Source: Watersipora subatra
Lineage: Eukaryota; Bryozoa; Gymnolaemata; Cheilostomatida; Watersiporidae
Assembly (NCBI RefSeq): GCF_963576615.1
Contig: NC_088715.1
Span: forward strand, 51,376,007 to 51,440,006
DNA: 64,000 bases
Direction of reading: 5' to 3'
Shown one piece after another: positions 35,301 to 41,600 of the stretch (its first letter is position 1; each line of letters opens with the position of its first letter). The notes under the pieces are model-generated. The model was not told the origin of the DNA. It worked only from the letters and a program-made list of their open reading frames with translations, and made no database searches. Made by a program: the position numbers and the translations under genes.

Positions 35301-36469
35301 TCACACAGGAAAGAAATGTGAGATATATACGTACTTGTAATAGAGCTACTACTTCCCACCTCTGCTTGACTATTGTACATGAATGAAGCCGAATAGACGC
35401 GTAAGATCAATAGACACGGTTTTATTGAATGCGTAAAGTATATTTGTGAAAATATTTCGACGAATGAGGTTGCATGAAAGTGTAAACAGAAACCATCTTG
35501 TTCAACTACGTCCCATTTGAGCCGTTTTGGAAAGAGAATCCAAACTACGGCGGTCTCGTGTGGCTGCGATTAACTGTTCGTTTTTAGCTTTCAAGAGCTT
35601 GTAATCACATTTCCACATGTTTGGCACCTACAACACAACAGAGTAAGACATGGTGAATCTTTTGATACCAAATAACTGCAATGTGAATTTTGTTGCAAGT
35701 CAACCTTTAAGGTTAAATTAGCCTGTAGGCCGTGAGCACAGTTAAGGGTCCCTTAACAGACAATCATGGTAGTTTGTCCGCCAAAAATCACGTTAAAGTT
35801 CTCTAACCTCGCTACTTGTGAGCTTTTTACCTTCAGTATGTACAGGTCAGGCTATGTGAAACTGCCACCGATAATACATGTAATTCGATACCACCTGTGC
35901 ATCAGGCAACTACACCATTAACCACTATACAAATGGAAAGGGTGAACTGAACACTCATACAGAACCAAAAGTAACATCTGTAAAAGCACTGTGCTATACC
36001 CGTAATGCACGCCAGTGGCAGCATTTAGAGGTCGAAGATAAACCTTTTTATCAGTCAGCATCAGCGGCAATGGGATGGAAATGCCAGCATATCTTGACCT
36101 GTTTTTGCTCAATGGGTACCATATTTTTCCTGTTGAGATAGTTGATCTGGTCCAGCGAAAGTGGGAAATCACTACAACTTTTGCATAGAGCTATATGGAA
36201 CACTACCATAGAGCTATACGGAACACACCTAAAGACAGTCTTAGTCGCCTCGGCTGGCTGCGAGAGAGAGAGAGAGAGGAGGAAGCGATGTGCAGTTTAG
36301 TTAGTGCCCATGCTTGAAACCACTTTCTTCCCATGCTCGTTGTATGTACATGTGATTCAACTTCATTGACTCCTATCCATACAATTGTAGAGATAGCATA
36401 ATGGATGACTTTGAAGAGACTGAGCTGCTGATCATGCAAGATGAGGCAATGAGAGTTAGCTTGCTCTAG
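8299..36469 (+). CDS. ZBBX: ZBBX: zinc finger B-box domain-containing protein, 18 exons (gene-level entry)
   Basis: The joined exons give 2676 nt, 891 aa plus stop, in phase at all 17 junctions. Vertebrate ZBBX is of similar size, about 800 aa as I recall. Domains: charged coiled coil at about residues 20-60; conserved HWKSG motif at about 67; B-box at about 140-177 with C140-x2-C143-x8-C152-x2-C155-x4-C160-x2-C163-x4-H168-x7-H176; a conserved SLLDGDYNEKEAAQSFQQAL block at about 242-261; then a Ser/Pro/Arg-rich tail with conserved SWRPESSLG at about 650. In vertebrates the gene is expressed in multiciliated tissue; the biochemical role is not settled, so a ciliary function here is inference. 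The start is the first ATG of exon 1, chosen because the coiled-coil region follows directly. Identity rests on the N-terminal, B-box and SLLDGDY blocks together. The last exon is the least certain. Confidence 0.85.
8352..9253. other. ZBBX intron 1, nothing recognised
   Basis: The donor is GTGAGT and the acceptor TGCTGCAG. I see no repeat array or SINE head. Confidence 0.5.
9254..9373 (+). CDS. ZBBX: ZBBX exon 2 (coiled coil)
   Basis: The acceptor is TGCTGCAG|GAATATG and the donor is TTGAGAGA|GTGAGT. It encodes about 40 residues dense in Glu, Arg and Lys with heptad spacing (RQLEEESRQMEDRLKELKLT), followed by MNREKELRE. This is the coiled coil next to the conserved REKE motif of the family. 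Confidence 0.85.
9550..9720 (+). repeat. Degenerate tRNA-derived SINE
   Basis: GTGGACTACTGGTTTAGAAT could be an A-box region, and GGGTTGGGATTCAATTCCC a B-box stem-loop, followed by AAAAAAGGCTACTGGCGATG. It lies in ZBBX intron 2, upstream of the large minisatellite. Confidence 0.5.
10158..11906 (+). repeat. 20-bp minisatellite, about 87 copies, in ZBBX intron 2
   Basis: The unit is TTAGTATCTACTAGCAGGAG in strict 20-bp register over 1.75 kb. Variants GTGTCTA, ATCTC, ATCTG, CTAACAGG, CTAGTAGG and CAGGGG recur in fixed order, giving a 140-bp (7-unit) higher-order repeat. A block of about 350 bp at 10501-10850 is repeated 960 bp later at 11461-11810 with very few changes. The array ends about 150 bp before exon 3. 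Confidence 0.97.
12055..12148 (+). CDS. ZBBX: ZBBX exon 3 (HWKSG motif)
   Basis: The acceptor is CATTCAG|GCAAAG and the donor is CCAAAG|GTAAGG, phase 0 out. It encodes RGGGHWKSGKEGNLNSHAK, a family-conserved Trp-Lys-Ser-Gly block, then a basic linker. It follows directly on the 20-bp minisatellite intron. Confidence 0.88.
12149..13839. other. ZBBX intron 3: double hairpin and a reversed dispersed repeat
   Basis: At 12528-12556 TTAGTTGCAGC pairs with GCTGCAACTAA, and at 12559-12580 AGCTCCAAA pairs with TTTGGAGCT, two adjacent stem-loops. Positions about 13225-13585 are a reversed copy of the dispersed element at 33560-34310 (TATATCTATATATAAATATT, CATTGGCAATGTGCCAGGC, CCCGTCCAACGCTGGACATT). 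The remainder shows nothing. Confidence 0.6.
13840..14022 (+). CDS. ZBBX: ZBBX exon 4 (linker and first half of B-box)
   Basis: The donor is GTGACA|GTAAGT. The acceptor is taken as GTTACACAG|GGTTC; an alternative in the same phase at GGCGTAAG|GTAAAA would drop 7 residues (start 13861). It encodes a basic linker with TLAFIAQRD, then GPICGQCDIKSAVT, giving B-box ligands C140 and C143. Vertebrate ZBBX has the same linker-then-B-box order. Confidence 0.88.
14833..14950 (+). CDS. ZBBX: ZBBX exon 5 (second half of B-box)
   Basis: The acceptor is TTCTTGCAG|ATGTGC and the donor is CCCAGAG|GTATCC, phase 1. It supplies MCQECSEVYCSGCFTAFHLK and AKHH. Spacing C-x2-C-x4-C-x2-C-x4-H-x7-H completes the zinc-binding B-box started in exon 4. 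The B-box is therefore split by an intron after residue 150. Confidence 0.92.
14951..16139. other. ZBBX intron 5, first part
   Basis: A segment at about 15430-15620 (TATAGTTACTAAGGTTAA, GATGATTTTTACCAGGA, ATTACTATGGATTTCTATA) matches part of the element at 41438-42118. Short GTAGTAGTAGTAG runs lie at 16084-16110. The rest is AT-rich and not recognised. Confidence 0.5.
16140..16470 (+). repeat. Diverged copy of the 2900-3478 / 62935-63385 repeat
   Basis: Shared blocks are CATCTTTACAGTTG, TTTTTTCTCTTAATTTAATC, GTTTGAAATTTAGAATGG, TATGTTAAATAAAAAT and an end TTTTATTACTCAGGCAAC then GAGCATTCACC. Confidence 0.6.
16900..17480 (+). repeat. Two SINE-like segments in ZBBX intron 5
   Basis: Positions 16918-17110 (GTCATGTGTAATAACTATGT, CCTTATTATAGTAAAGA) match 21973-22130 and 30943-31090. 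Positions 17386-17460 hold a tRNA-like head, TTGGCCTAGTGGATAGAACA and GATCAAACCCAGTGC, related to the heads at 28345 and 29900. Confidence 0.55.
17516..17866. repeat. AT-rich repeat and 30-bp tandem duplication
   Basis: TTTACTATTAAAAGACTAAT occurs at about 17518 and again at about 17606, with AT-rich inverted sequence between. At about 17806-17866 a 30-bp unit containing ATGCTCCAATCAGAAGTCTA is duplicated exactly. Confidence 0.7.
18500..18624 (+). CDS. ZBBX: ZBBX exon 6
   Basis: The acceptor is ATCAAACAG|GAAATG and the donor is CAGCAGAAG|GTAGAA. It is 125 nt, phase 1 in and 0 out. It encodes a polar segment with ITWEEPHRSTVIIQQK at its end. Family conservation here is not clear to me; the phase fit and splice signals carry the call. 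Confidence 0.78.
18690..19080 (+). repeat. Degenerate approx. 60-bp tandem repeat in ZBBX intron 6
   Basis: Six or so units carry CTTATTGGCAGGTCTGTTTT or variants (TTCGTAGGTCTGCTG, AATTGCAGGTCTGATC), followed by ATGG and TTGGCCAGT-like blocks. It begins about 65 bp after exon 6. Confidence 0.7.
19095..19700 (+). repeat. Dispersed repeat related to 26450-26790
   Basis: The start has CCTTTATTTGACCGCCACC with AATTGAACGCCACC. Further on, CAAAGCTTTTTGATTTTTTT, AATTAATAACTGTATTTGCC and CTTGTTTAACTCGGTGCG match blocks at 26625-26740. A reversed relative is at 62430-62780. Confidence 0.6.
19986..20205 (+). CDS. ZBBX: ZBBX exon 7 (conserved SLLDGDY block)
   Basis: The acceptor is TTCTATAG|GACATA and the donor is ACTCCTC|GTAAGT, phase 1. 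It encodes DIEEESGQSS, then the family-conserved helix LLDGDYNEKEAAQSFQQAL followed by AEWRK. It is one of the strongest family matches outside the B-box. A polar, Thr/Pro-rich stretch follows. Confidence 0.9.
20757..21008 (+). repeat. CA-rich low-complexity tract in ZBBX intron 7
   Basis: About 250 bp of ACACACC/ACCACACAC repeats, C/A only on the + strand with occasional T. Long open frames on both strands across it are by-products of composition. Confidence 0.95.
21297..21494 (+). CDS. ZBBX: ZBBX exon 8, ending at a GC donor
   Basis: The acceptor is ATCACACAG|GAGTG. The frame stays open past GT dinucleotides at 21437 and 21547, but joining either to exon 9 gives an early stop. Ending at CACTCAG|GCAAGT leaves phase 1 and restores the frame into exon 9. 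It encodes a Ser/Thr-rich segment with SYAEKLLLKKNRR. Confidence 0.75.
21495..22135 (+). other. ZBBX intron 8 with GC-AG ends and SINE fragments
   Basis: The donor is CAG|GCAAGT and the acceptor GCGTAG|GTGATG. The intron contains a minus-strand tRNA-derived SINE at about 21630-21760 (TATTGAACCCTGA as reversed B-box, GGTGCTCTACCACTGAACC as reversed A-box) and a plus-strand SINE-like segment at 21970-22130. Confidence 0.65.
22136..22284 (+). CDS. ZBBX: ZBBX exon 9
   Basis: The acceptor is ACTTGCGTAG|GTGATG and the donor is GAAGGAGAG|GTTAGC. It encodes a strongly acidic segment, GDDLDGTELEEPILFENIL, then ALEIEEVSEGE. The start phase requires a single base from the previous exon, which the GC donor provides. 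Confidence 0.8.
22545..22633 (+). CDS. ZBBX: ZBBX exon 10
   Basis: The acceptor is GTATTGACAG|CCTCA and the donor is GAGGAAAG|GTAAGA. It is 89 nt, phase 0 in and 2 out. It encodes a short acidic segment with HYLVFEDVIEPKK. Confidence 0.78.
22771..23152 (+). repeat. 12-bp G-rich minisatellite, about 32 units, in ZBBX intron 10
   Basis: The unit is GGGGTGTGAATA with GGGAGTGTGAAT and GGGTGTGACTAA variants. Because 12 is a multiple of 3, frames stay open on both strands, reading as NRGV repeats on one and TPLF repeats on the other. These are not genes: they sit in an intron of a well-supported model and lack any flanking coding signal. Confidence 0.93.
23385..23453 (+). CDS. ZBBX: ZBBX exon 11
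   Basis: The acceptor is TTGATTTTAG|AGTTTA and the donor is GTACTGCA|GTAAGT. At 69 nt it is one of the smallest exons, phase 2 in and out. It encodes VYPTVVPAPTALFQKNLAPS. The frame has no ATG. Confidence 0.78.
23454..25064. other. ZBBX intron 11, proximal part, with a SINE at 24425-24840
   Basis: Near the start, GAGCGTTGCCTGGGTAAAAA (about 23488) is a fragment of the CCCGGCGTTGCCCGGG family. The SINE has A-box region GAGTGGCCTGGTGATAGC and B-box GGTGGTTCGAGTCCTGC. Its body has TCTTTCGGATGTAGACCATA, GAGGCCCCGT and TGTTAAAGATCCACATCTG, the order seen in tRNA-SINEs that share a conserved 3' domain across animals. Elsewhere nothing is recognised. Confidence 0.6.
25065..25683 (+). repeat. 31-bp minisatellite, about 20 copies, ending at a ZBBX acceptor
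   Basis: The unit is TATCAATCTATAGTACTAAC followed by AATCATCGTAC. Most units contain TACTAAC, the consensus branch-point sequence. The array stops at about 25682, 12 bp before the acceptor AG of exon 12. Confidence 0.95.
25695..25976 (+). CDS. ZBBX: ZBBX exon 12 (Arg/Ser-rich)
   Basis: The acceptor is TCTTGTTTTCAG|AAGGG and the donor is ATTTGTGG|GTGAGC. The 282 nt are open in the required frame with no ATG, so an ATG-based scan misses this exon. It encodes an acidic start (LELVDISDSIDISK), then an Arg/Ser/Lys-rich low-complexity tract. The acceptor lies 12 bp past the end of the 31-bp minisatellite. Confidence 0.85.
25977..27344. repeat. ZBBX intron 12: TA-rich tract and dispersed repeat
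   Basis: Positions 26320-26440 are TATA-type low complexity. Positions 26450-26790 match 19095-19560 (TTTCATTTAACATCACTTCC with GACCACCACTTTG; CAAAGCTTTTGGGCTTTCG; AATTAATAACCGTATCAGGC; CCTTGTTTAACACAG). The rest is unrecognised. Confidence 0.55.
27345..27845 (+). repeat. Dispersed repeat, copy 2 of the 15-424 family
   Basis: It starts AAAATATGCCTTCAAATTTA, has TTGCATCCAAAAGGGTTAAT and AGGCGACATTCGCTTCACCC, and ends in the hairpin module GAGCGTCATGGCGTTCAAAT then AGAGGTTTTACGGTATAT. It carries an extra TATATATCATCATC stretch not in copy 1. Confidence 0.75.
27850..28500 (+). repeat. CCCGGCGTT-family dispersed element with tRNA-like module
   Basis: It starts CTAGGTGAATCCCGGCGTTGC, has a tRNA-like segment near 28345-28415 (AGCGTATTGAATAGCATGC, GGTCAATTCCAGTGC) and ends with ATGACAGACAACAGACAAAC then GATTTATATAAG. 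The related block at 29680-30050 has the same order. Confidence 0.6.
28690..29440 (+). repeat. Diverged tandem duplication, units 28690-28930 and 29185-29440
   Basis: Shared in order: CATTTTGAAGCCTGGGC / CATTTTGAAGACTGGGC, GAGTAAACTTGG..CATAGTTTCACTT, CCGAAGTTTTAAGTTGATTG / CTGAAGTTTCAAATTGATTG, GGCATTTCTAACTGACTGAG / GGCATTTCTAACCGACCGAG, then AAAATGGC. The units are 495-510 bp apart. The ORF starting in the second unit (29429) has no coding support. Confidence 0.65.
29680..30050 (+). repeat. Further copy of the CCCGGCGTT-family body
   Basis: ATTTGAGTAACTTACC, AGTAAAATCTTTACTACAGT, a tRNA-like segment at about 29900-29960 (GCGTAGCATAGTGGATTAGT, GGTTCCGATTTCAAAT) and ATGACAAACACTGAGATTTA followed by TAAATATAGAT. 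It lacks the CCCGGCGTT start. Confidence 0.55.
30253..30482 (+). CDS. ZBBX: ZBBX exon 13
   Basis: The acceptor is AACATTTCAG|GGTTGG and the donor is AGCAATAAGG|GTGAGA, phase 1 out. It encodes VGTLTKHPSPSLTDLIAKYK and later DVLAGFFTAGVKAAFTE, a helix-like segment, then a basic Pro-rich end. There is no ATG in frame. Confidence 0.83.
30779..30882 (+). CDS. ZBBX: ZBBX exon 14 (SWRPESS motif)
   Basis: The acceptor is CCTTTTTCAG|TTTAC and the donor is TATTCTCAG|GTGAAA. It encodes VYTLGSKSWRPESSLGGN, then an acidic helix ending in WNEFDYSQ. SWRP-x-SSL looks like a conserved ZBBX motif. The intron to exon 13 is only 296 bp. Confidence 0.85.
30883..31609. repeat. ZBBX intron 14: two dispersed repeats
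   Basis: Positions 30940-31100 match the SINE-like segment at 16918-17110 (GTCATCTGTAATAAGTACGT, TTCTTATTATAGTAAAGATT). Positions 31140-31285 match 35562-35712, 61661-61815 and, reversed, 60890-61045 (CAACACAACAGAGTAAGACATGG, shown here as CAACAGAGTAAGACATGG; TGCAAGTCAACCTTTAAG). Confidence 0.65.
31610..31940 (+). CDS. ZBBX: ZBBX exon 15 (longest exon)
   Basis: The acceptor is CTTTGTAG|TTGGAG and the donor is CCTATTG|GTGAGC. It is 331 nt, phase 0 in and 1 out. It encodes a Ser/Thr/Pro-rich disordered segment starting LEKVEPPPETT, with basic clusters (VVTPRRSKTPLSVRSH) near its end. Confidence 0.82.
32385..32504 (+). CDS. ZBBX: ZBBX exon 16
   Basis: The acceptor is TGTTCATAG|TTGTGG and the donor is CTCACAG|GTATGG, phase 1 in and out. 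It encodes an acidic segment with DMDTMHDLEVELASQTGRL, which could form a short coiled coil. Confidence 0.82.
32505..33006 (+). other. ZBBX intron 16 with a pyrimidine-rich tract
   Basis: Positions 32630-32790 are strongly T/C-rich (CTCTTTCACTCTTTCTCTTT and long T runs), far longer than a normal polypyrimidine tract and about 215 bp from the acceptor at 33006. No exon is seen in it. Confidence 0.6.
33007..33118 (+). CDS. ZBBX: ZBBX exon 17
   Basis: The acceptor is CTACTCCTAG|CTGATG. The donor is GGCTCAG|GTTAAG, phase 2 out and of moderate strength. It encodes DGSVSRLLLDSNDNEEGT and ends HRNIDRLR. If not spliced, translation would stop at 33158 after 13 more codons, giving an 878-aa alternative C terminus. 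Confidence 0.75.
33540..34312 (+). repeat. Two tandem CCCGGCGTT-family elements, the second with a 15-bp array
   Basis: Copy 1 starts CTAGCTGTGCTGCCCGGCGT at about 33561 and ends TTTGAGAAATATATATAGA at about 33938; copy 2 starts at once with CTAGCTGTGCCTCCTGGCAT and ends TTTGAGAAATATAGATATA. Both contain CAGACAGACATACG near the end; in copy 2 this grew to about six units of CGACAAACAGACATA (34186-34290). An ORF across the array on the minus strand is a by-product. Confidence 0.8.
34313..35039. other. ZBBX intron 17, unrecognised stretch
   Basis: AT-rich sequence without tandem repeats or coding-like frames. Confidence 0.45.
35040..35870 (+). repeat. Dispersed repeat with a nested element (second copy 48421-48790)
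   Basis: 35100-35380 matches 48421-48640 and 35712-35860 matches 48650-48780, but here the halves are split by about 330 bp (about 35385-35712) that belong to another family (GCGATTAACTGTTCGTTTTT, CAGAGTAAGACATGGTGAAT, GTTGCAAGTCAACCTTTAAG). This is a repeat inserted into a repeat. Confidence 0.75.
35880..36300 (-). repeat. Minus-strand tRNA-like SINE fragment and GA microsatellite
   Basis: On the minus strand TATAGTGGTTAATGGTGTAG resembles an A box and GGTGGTATCGAATTAC a B box. A (GA)n run lies at about 36263-36280. All are in the intron just upstream of ZBBX exon 18. Confidence 0.45.
36391..36469 (+). CDS. ZBBX: ZBBX exon 18 (probable terminal exon)
   Basis: The acceptor is ACAATTGTAG|AGATAG and the stop is TAG at 36467. 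Phase 2 in matches exon 17, giving RDSIMDDFEETELLIMQDEA and a stop six residues later. The acidic helical peptide continues exon 17 (..NIDRLR) naturally. A rival partner for exon 17 is the exon at 43583, in the same phase, which I assign to the next gene. No clear AATAAA follows nearby. Confidence 0.55.
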
Positions 36470-38460
36470 AAATTTCACATTCTGTTAGCCTTAAGTTTTG
36501 TAACACGAACTGATCACTGTATGACATGTCTTAAATCTTTTTCATCTTTCATTGGTCACTCTATAAACAGCCTTAGATTACACTTGGTCACTCTATGGTT
36601 CTTTTAGCACCGATCATTTGTTCATTAGTTTGAGCCCAGGGTTTATGCTCCCTGCTGGGTATGCTTGAGGCAATGAGCAATATATTCTTCACATTGTTAC
36701 AATATTTATTAATGTGTTTTTTGTCAGTTTTAAATTAGCAAGATTGTCATTTTTCGTTGATGATGTATTTATGAAAACATTAAGATATAATTTTTTACGC
36801 TAGAGAGCCAGATGAGAATATGCAAGTTACAGCAAATACGCTGCAGTTTCAATAAGTAGTCAGGTAATACACTATATTTTGCTATGCATTAACTGTTGTC
36901 ATGATTTGTATTAAAGGGAATTGTCTGCTCTGATGAAAGCATCTTCAAACCAGCGCATCATCCGCAAATTATTTTCTAAACTCTTTTAACAATGGCTAAT
37001 CATTACTCCTAAAATGTAACTAACTTGATAGCTGCAGCACAAGCAGCACAAGCACAATATGCAGCACAAGCAGCATATTGTAAAGGATCCCCTGCAACTC
37101 TTTACTTCTGCAACTCTCTAAATCCAAACCACTTTAGAGTATAACGCTTTATATTTGTGATAAATATATTGAAGTATAATTGCAGTAAATGTGTGGGCAA
37201 ACATAGGCTGCGATGCGAGACTTAACCGCGCTGCCTTCTCTTGACTCATTGCTCTCCTTATCGCTGGCAGGCTCTGTTCCTTCTTCAGAGTAGCCGGCTC
37301 AGGAGTAGGCTGATCTATTCATTCCTAGTTCGGTAGCAAGTCGTTCCAAGTCGGTCTAGTTTAATGTTAGCTCAGCAGTAGTCTATTGGGTGCTCAGCTC
37401 GGTGGCCGGTCGGCTCATCCTTTACTAGCTGGCAGCGGACCGTGCTTCTGTCAGGATCAGTCAAACCAAAAAATAGGCTTTCTTTCTAGCCTCAGCATGG
37501 TTGGCTGGCGGTAACAATCCTCCTTGGCTTCTCTCTTCCTTCACAATTTGTGCGCGCTCGCCACAAATTCTGTGGCGATAATCAGATATATACACACCAA
37601 ACTGCACCACCTTTGGTTATAGCATATGAAGTAATTTTAACCTGGAGTGGAAAATATAAACAAACCACACTCTATGTGTTTTTCTTTGAACTTGGCAGCA
37701 ACCAGCCTACTGTTATCCTAAAGAGAGATTGTGAGGTTGCAAATTGTATTCAGGCTTTTGTGTTTCTAACAAGCTTTTAACAATGTGTTTGGCAAATATG
37801 CTGCAAATCTTCAAGAGACAACTTTATAGGTTAGGATTTTCAACACAAATAATCTGAAGACCAGCTGCCGGCCAAAGACAAAATACTGTTTTCAGATTTA
37901 AAAACAATTAAATATTAGGCAATTACTAGCAGAACTGTTACATAAGTTTAATCTAGCATAATGGAGTGTATGATGATACTATTCGACATTTATTCTTTCA
38001 TTTGCAAAGTCATAAAAATCCAAAGAGCTAGTTGACACATCATTGATGTTTACAGCGTTGTTTGGCGTTGCTACCAAAAACGGTATGGACGTTGTGCTGG
38101 AGCACGATAGAAGCGGAAACAATATTTACATGTATATGACGGAAACTGATACATGTCTATGACATCGGTTAACTTTATGATAATGTTAGATAGTCGGCCA
38201 AAACTTTGAGCTAAGTTTGTTTTGCGTTCAATTATACTTGCCCGCATTAAACTTTAGATTCGGCCTTAGTAAAATATACTTATTGTTATAATAAACCTAT
38301 AATAAGTCGATTTGATTGGTATCCAGGCGCTTTGTCTTTAAAACAAAACGTCGCTAAGCGTTTTAGCGCTGTACAACTTCGCCGGTGTTAATCAGAAAAC
38401 TTTCCTTGGATTAGCGAGTGCTATTATTTTGTTGACTTAATCTTATGGTTTTATGGTGCC
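36470..38460. other. Intergenic region between ZBBX and the small membrane protein gene
   Basis: 37030-37080 has GCAGCACAA repeats flanked by CAATATGC/GCATATTG. 37200-37560 is clearly richer in GC than the surroundings, with repeated GGCTC and GGTC motifs (AGCCGGCTCAGGAG, GGTCGGCTCATCC). It could be old repeat DNA or a regulatory island. 38040-38460, before the Kozak ATG, would hold the small gene's promoter; no TATA box is evident. Confidence 0.4.
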
Positions 38461-38621
38461 ATGGATGAAAATGTTGGCATGAGAGCTACATCTTCTAGCA
38501 CAGTTATACCCCAAGATCCAACGAGTAAATTACTTTCCGAATCCAATATTGTTAAAGTGGCTCTCGTTGGCTTCTTTTTCGGTGCTGCTTTTTCTCGATC
38601 CAGGCATTGGACTAGGAACAG
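38461..38621 (+). CDS. Small membrane protein gene, exon 1
   Basis: It encodes MDENVGMRATSSSTVIPQDP, then SKLLSESNIVKVALVGFFFG and AAFSRSRHWTRN. The donor is GGAACAG|GTAGAT. Unspliced, the frame stops at once at TAG, so it would be a 54-residue ORF. The strong ATG context and a clean membrane helix support reality. Confidence 0.55.
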
Positions 38622-41600
38622 GTAGATTGCTAACTGACTTCTTTGAAACGATTTGTGTGCAACGTATTGAAGAGTGGTGTAAATATGTTTGAGCAGATAA
38701 ATTAAATATTGACAGATACATGTTTTTTTCTGTAAAGCTTTGCAAAATGAGATGCCCGTGCGTACTCTTTAATTTAAACAAATTATGGTGTTTCTTTAGC
38801 TGTCTGTTATATAGATATAGTTATTGGTATTTTTCTTATGCAGTGATTAGTTCTATGGCAATTCTGATTTTAGGTGCCTTCGGGTAATTCCCTCTCGCGT
38901 GCTCTGTTCAGCCACAGAGTATGTCTCGAGGTAGCCTACTTACAAAACTCAACCTACTTGCAAATGTCTTGGTATTATTCTTGAATCCGTATTTCAAGAA
39001 CATTTATGTTCATTTCTATCAAAAGTAAGATTTTTCTCGACAAACTATTTATAATGCCGAAAGTTTGCTAGGTGAAGTATATGAGTGAATATGCGTTCTT
39101 ATATATGGATTGAGAGTTAGCCTTGGTGTCCAAGAGCGGAACTATATGTTTCAACTCTTCAGTTCAGAGTTTTGTAATTTTGAAGGTTTCTGGCTACGTC
39201 CTGTTGTATTCTATCAGGGGAGATTTCAACATGTGTAATCTCCAATCACAATGTTAGGTCTGGTATAGATTGGTGTCAGATACGGAGCTTGCTATCGCAT
39301 GACGCAATTTATCAGTCTGTGTTAAGATTGTAATCTTTTGGCGATTATCTGAGATTTCAAGTCATTTTCTAAAATCATATGCGAATACTCATCAATGTTA
39401 TGTTTTTGTCGATCTATATAAGATTGAATAACAGAGCAGAACAAAGATTAAAATATACAAAATCAGACATTGATAGTCTGTTGTTATAAATACATAGCAC
39501 TATATATGTGTTGTCATAAAATGTAGCAGTATATGACAGACAAATTAAACTTTCAACGCTTCAGTCTCATATTTGGAAAAAGTACGTTTGAAAATATGTA
39601 CCATAAAGTATATGAAATGCTTATAAGCCATTTGAAGTGTAGAATTTTCAATTTATGTTCGCTAATAGATTCTATGTAGTTTTGTAATTTCCGTTTCAAG
39701 CAGCAGTATCTTTACTTCTCAAATTTATTTAAATTGTTAACAATTAAGATGTGTTTTCACAGAACACATTAGTACTAATCATTTATTACAACAACAAGAT
39801 GTTATAAATAAACAACAGGTTCGTAAATTGAAATTTTGAAAAGGGAAGTCAAATCTTTTTTATTGGCTAAGGCTACATAACCAGAGTTGGCACAAAAAAT
39901 CAAAAAATGTAAATGGTTGATTCAAATCATGATTTCTTTTTGGTGTGAAAAAAATTCATGGTTTATTTCAATTTTCAATTTTTTTCATAATATCGCAAAA
40001 TTCAGTGTTTCTTGACAAACAGTTTTGTTTGAAGTGAGTGTAATAAATCTTTAAACACTCCTCCATCATCGTGATAAAGATAATTGACAGCGTGTAGTAC
40101 AACAGGATACAAAAGGACTTTGGAAGTTTACTAAATAAACTATGAGTTTATTTAATAAACTTCAAAGCAGGATTGAGGGGTAGCAATTATAACTGGCCCA
40201 ATTTTCCATCTCTATTCCGTTTAACAAATACATGTATATATAAATGACATTATGAAATCAAACTCTACTGCAATCAGCTCAAAAGCCTTGAAAAGTCTTC
40301 CCCAGTTTTGGTTTTGTTCATTAAAAATTATAAGGCACTAACTAAGTACTAAAAAATTATAAGGCACTGACTAGGTACTAAAAAATTATAAGGCACTGAC
40401 TAGGTACTAAAAATTATAAGGCACTGACTAGGTACCAAAAAATTATAAGGCACTGACTAGGTACTAAAAAATTATAAGGCACTGACTAGGTACTAAAAAA
40501 TTATAAGGCACTGACTAGGTACTTAAAAATTATAAGGCACTGACTAGTTACTAAAAATTATAAGGCACTGACTAGGTACTTAAAAATTATAAGGCACTGA
40601 CTAGGTACTAAAAAATTATAAGGCACTGACTAGGTACTAAAAATTATAAGGCACTGACTAGGTACTAAAAAATTATAAGGCACTGACTAGGTACTAAAAA
40701 ATTATAAGGCACTGACTAGGTACTAAAAATTATAAGGCACTGACTAGGTACTTAAAAATTATAAGGCACTGACTAGGTACTAAAAATTATAAGGCACTGA
40801 CTAGGTACTAAAAAATGGACAAAATTTATATTTTGCATGGTCAACCGCATCGATCACACCGAGGAAGAATGCACTTAAATTTTTCATTGTGCCTTTTTGC
40901 GTCCTTGGCCTTCATTTGTACTTTGTGTGAAGTTAGTAGTAGCTCTACTCTGCTACTAACGTACATGTAGTTTGCACATTATATTTCTTGCATTCAACAG
41001 CTATATAAAATTATAAGTAGCTGTCAAACTAAAGCAAGTCAGTAGTATTGCAAAGTGGGCTCACCACAATTCTGTTGTGCAATACAATTCTCAAAAATTT
41101 ATCATAAAAATCAAGATTTTGTTCTAACTTTAGTACTAACAGCTTACTGTCTGCACAGTATCCAAAGCAAAGTTTTTTATCTTAACCTAATGCGCTAGCA
41201 TATCGTTTTGATGGTGTAAGGTTTTGTGCTGTTGTGGTCTGTTGGGAAACCACATTATCAAAAAACTACTTTGTTCAGCATTCGAGAAGCTAGTTAGCCT
41301 TTTAAAGGTTGTTTCTTGCAGCACAACTAGATTCATCCTTTTAAAAATGACACTGCGCTGCACATGTCTTCTGAACTGGTATCAGTTTGCCATGTCACGC
41401 ACACATTCATAGATATGTATAGCTAAATTTTTGATATACAGTCATACTTCGGCATACAGTTTTTCCGTCTTACAATGTTGAACGCTATGGTTTTTCTGAC
41501 CTTGTTACAAATTTTTTTGCTCTACGACAACAAAAAATATCTCTTAAAATTGATTCCAGTACGATATTCGCTGAAACCCCGCCCACAACGCATGAAAGAT

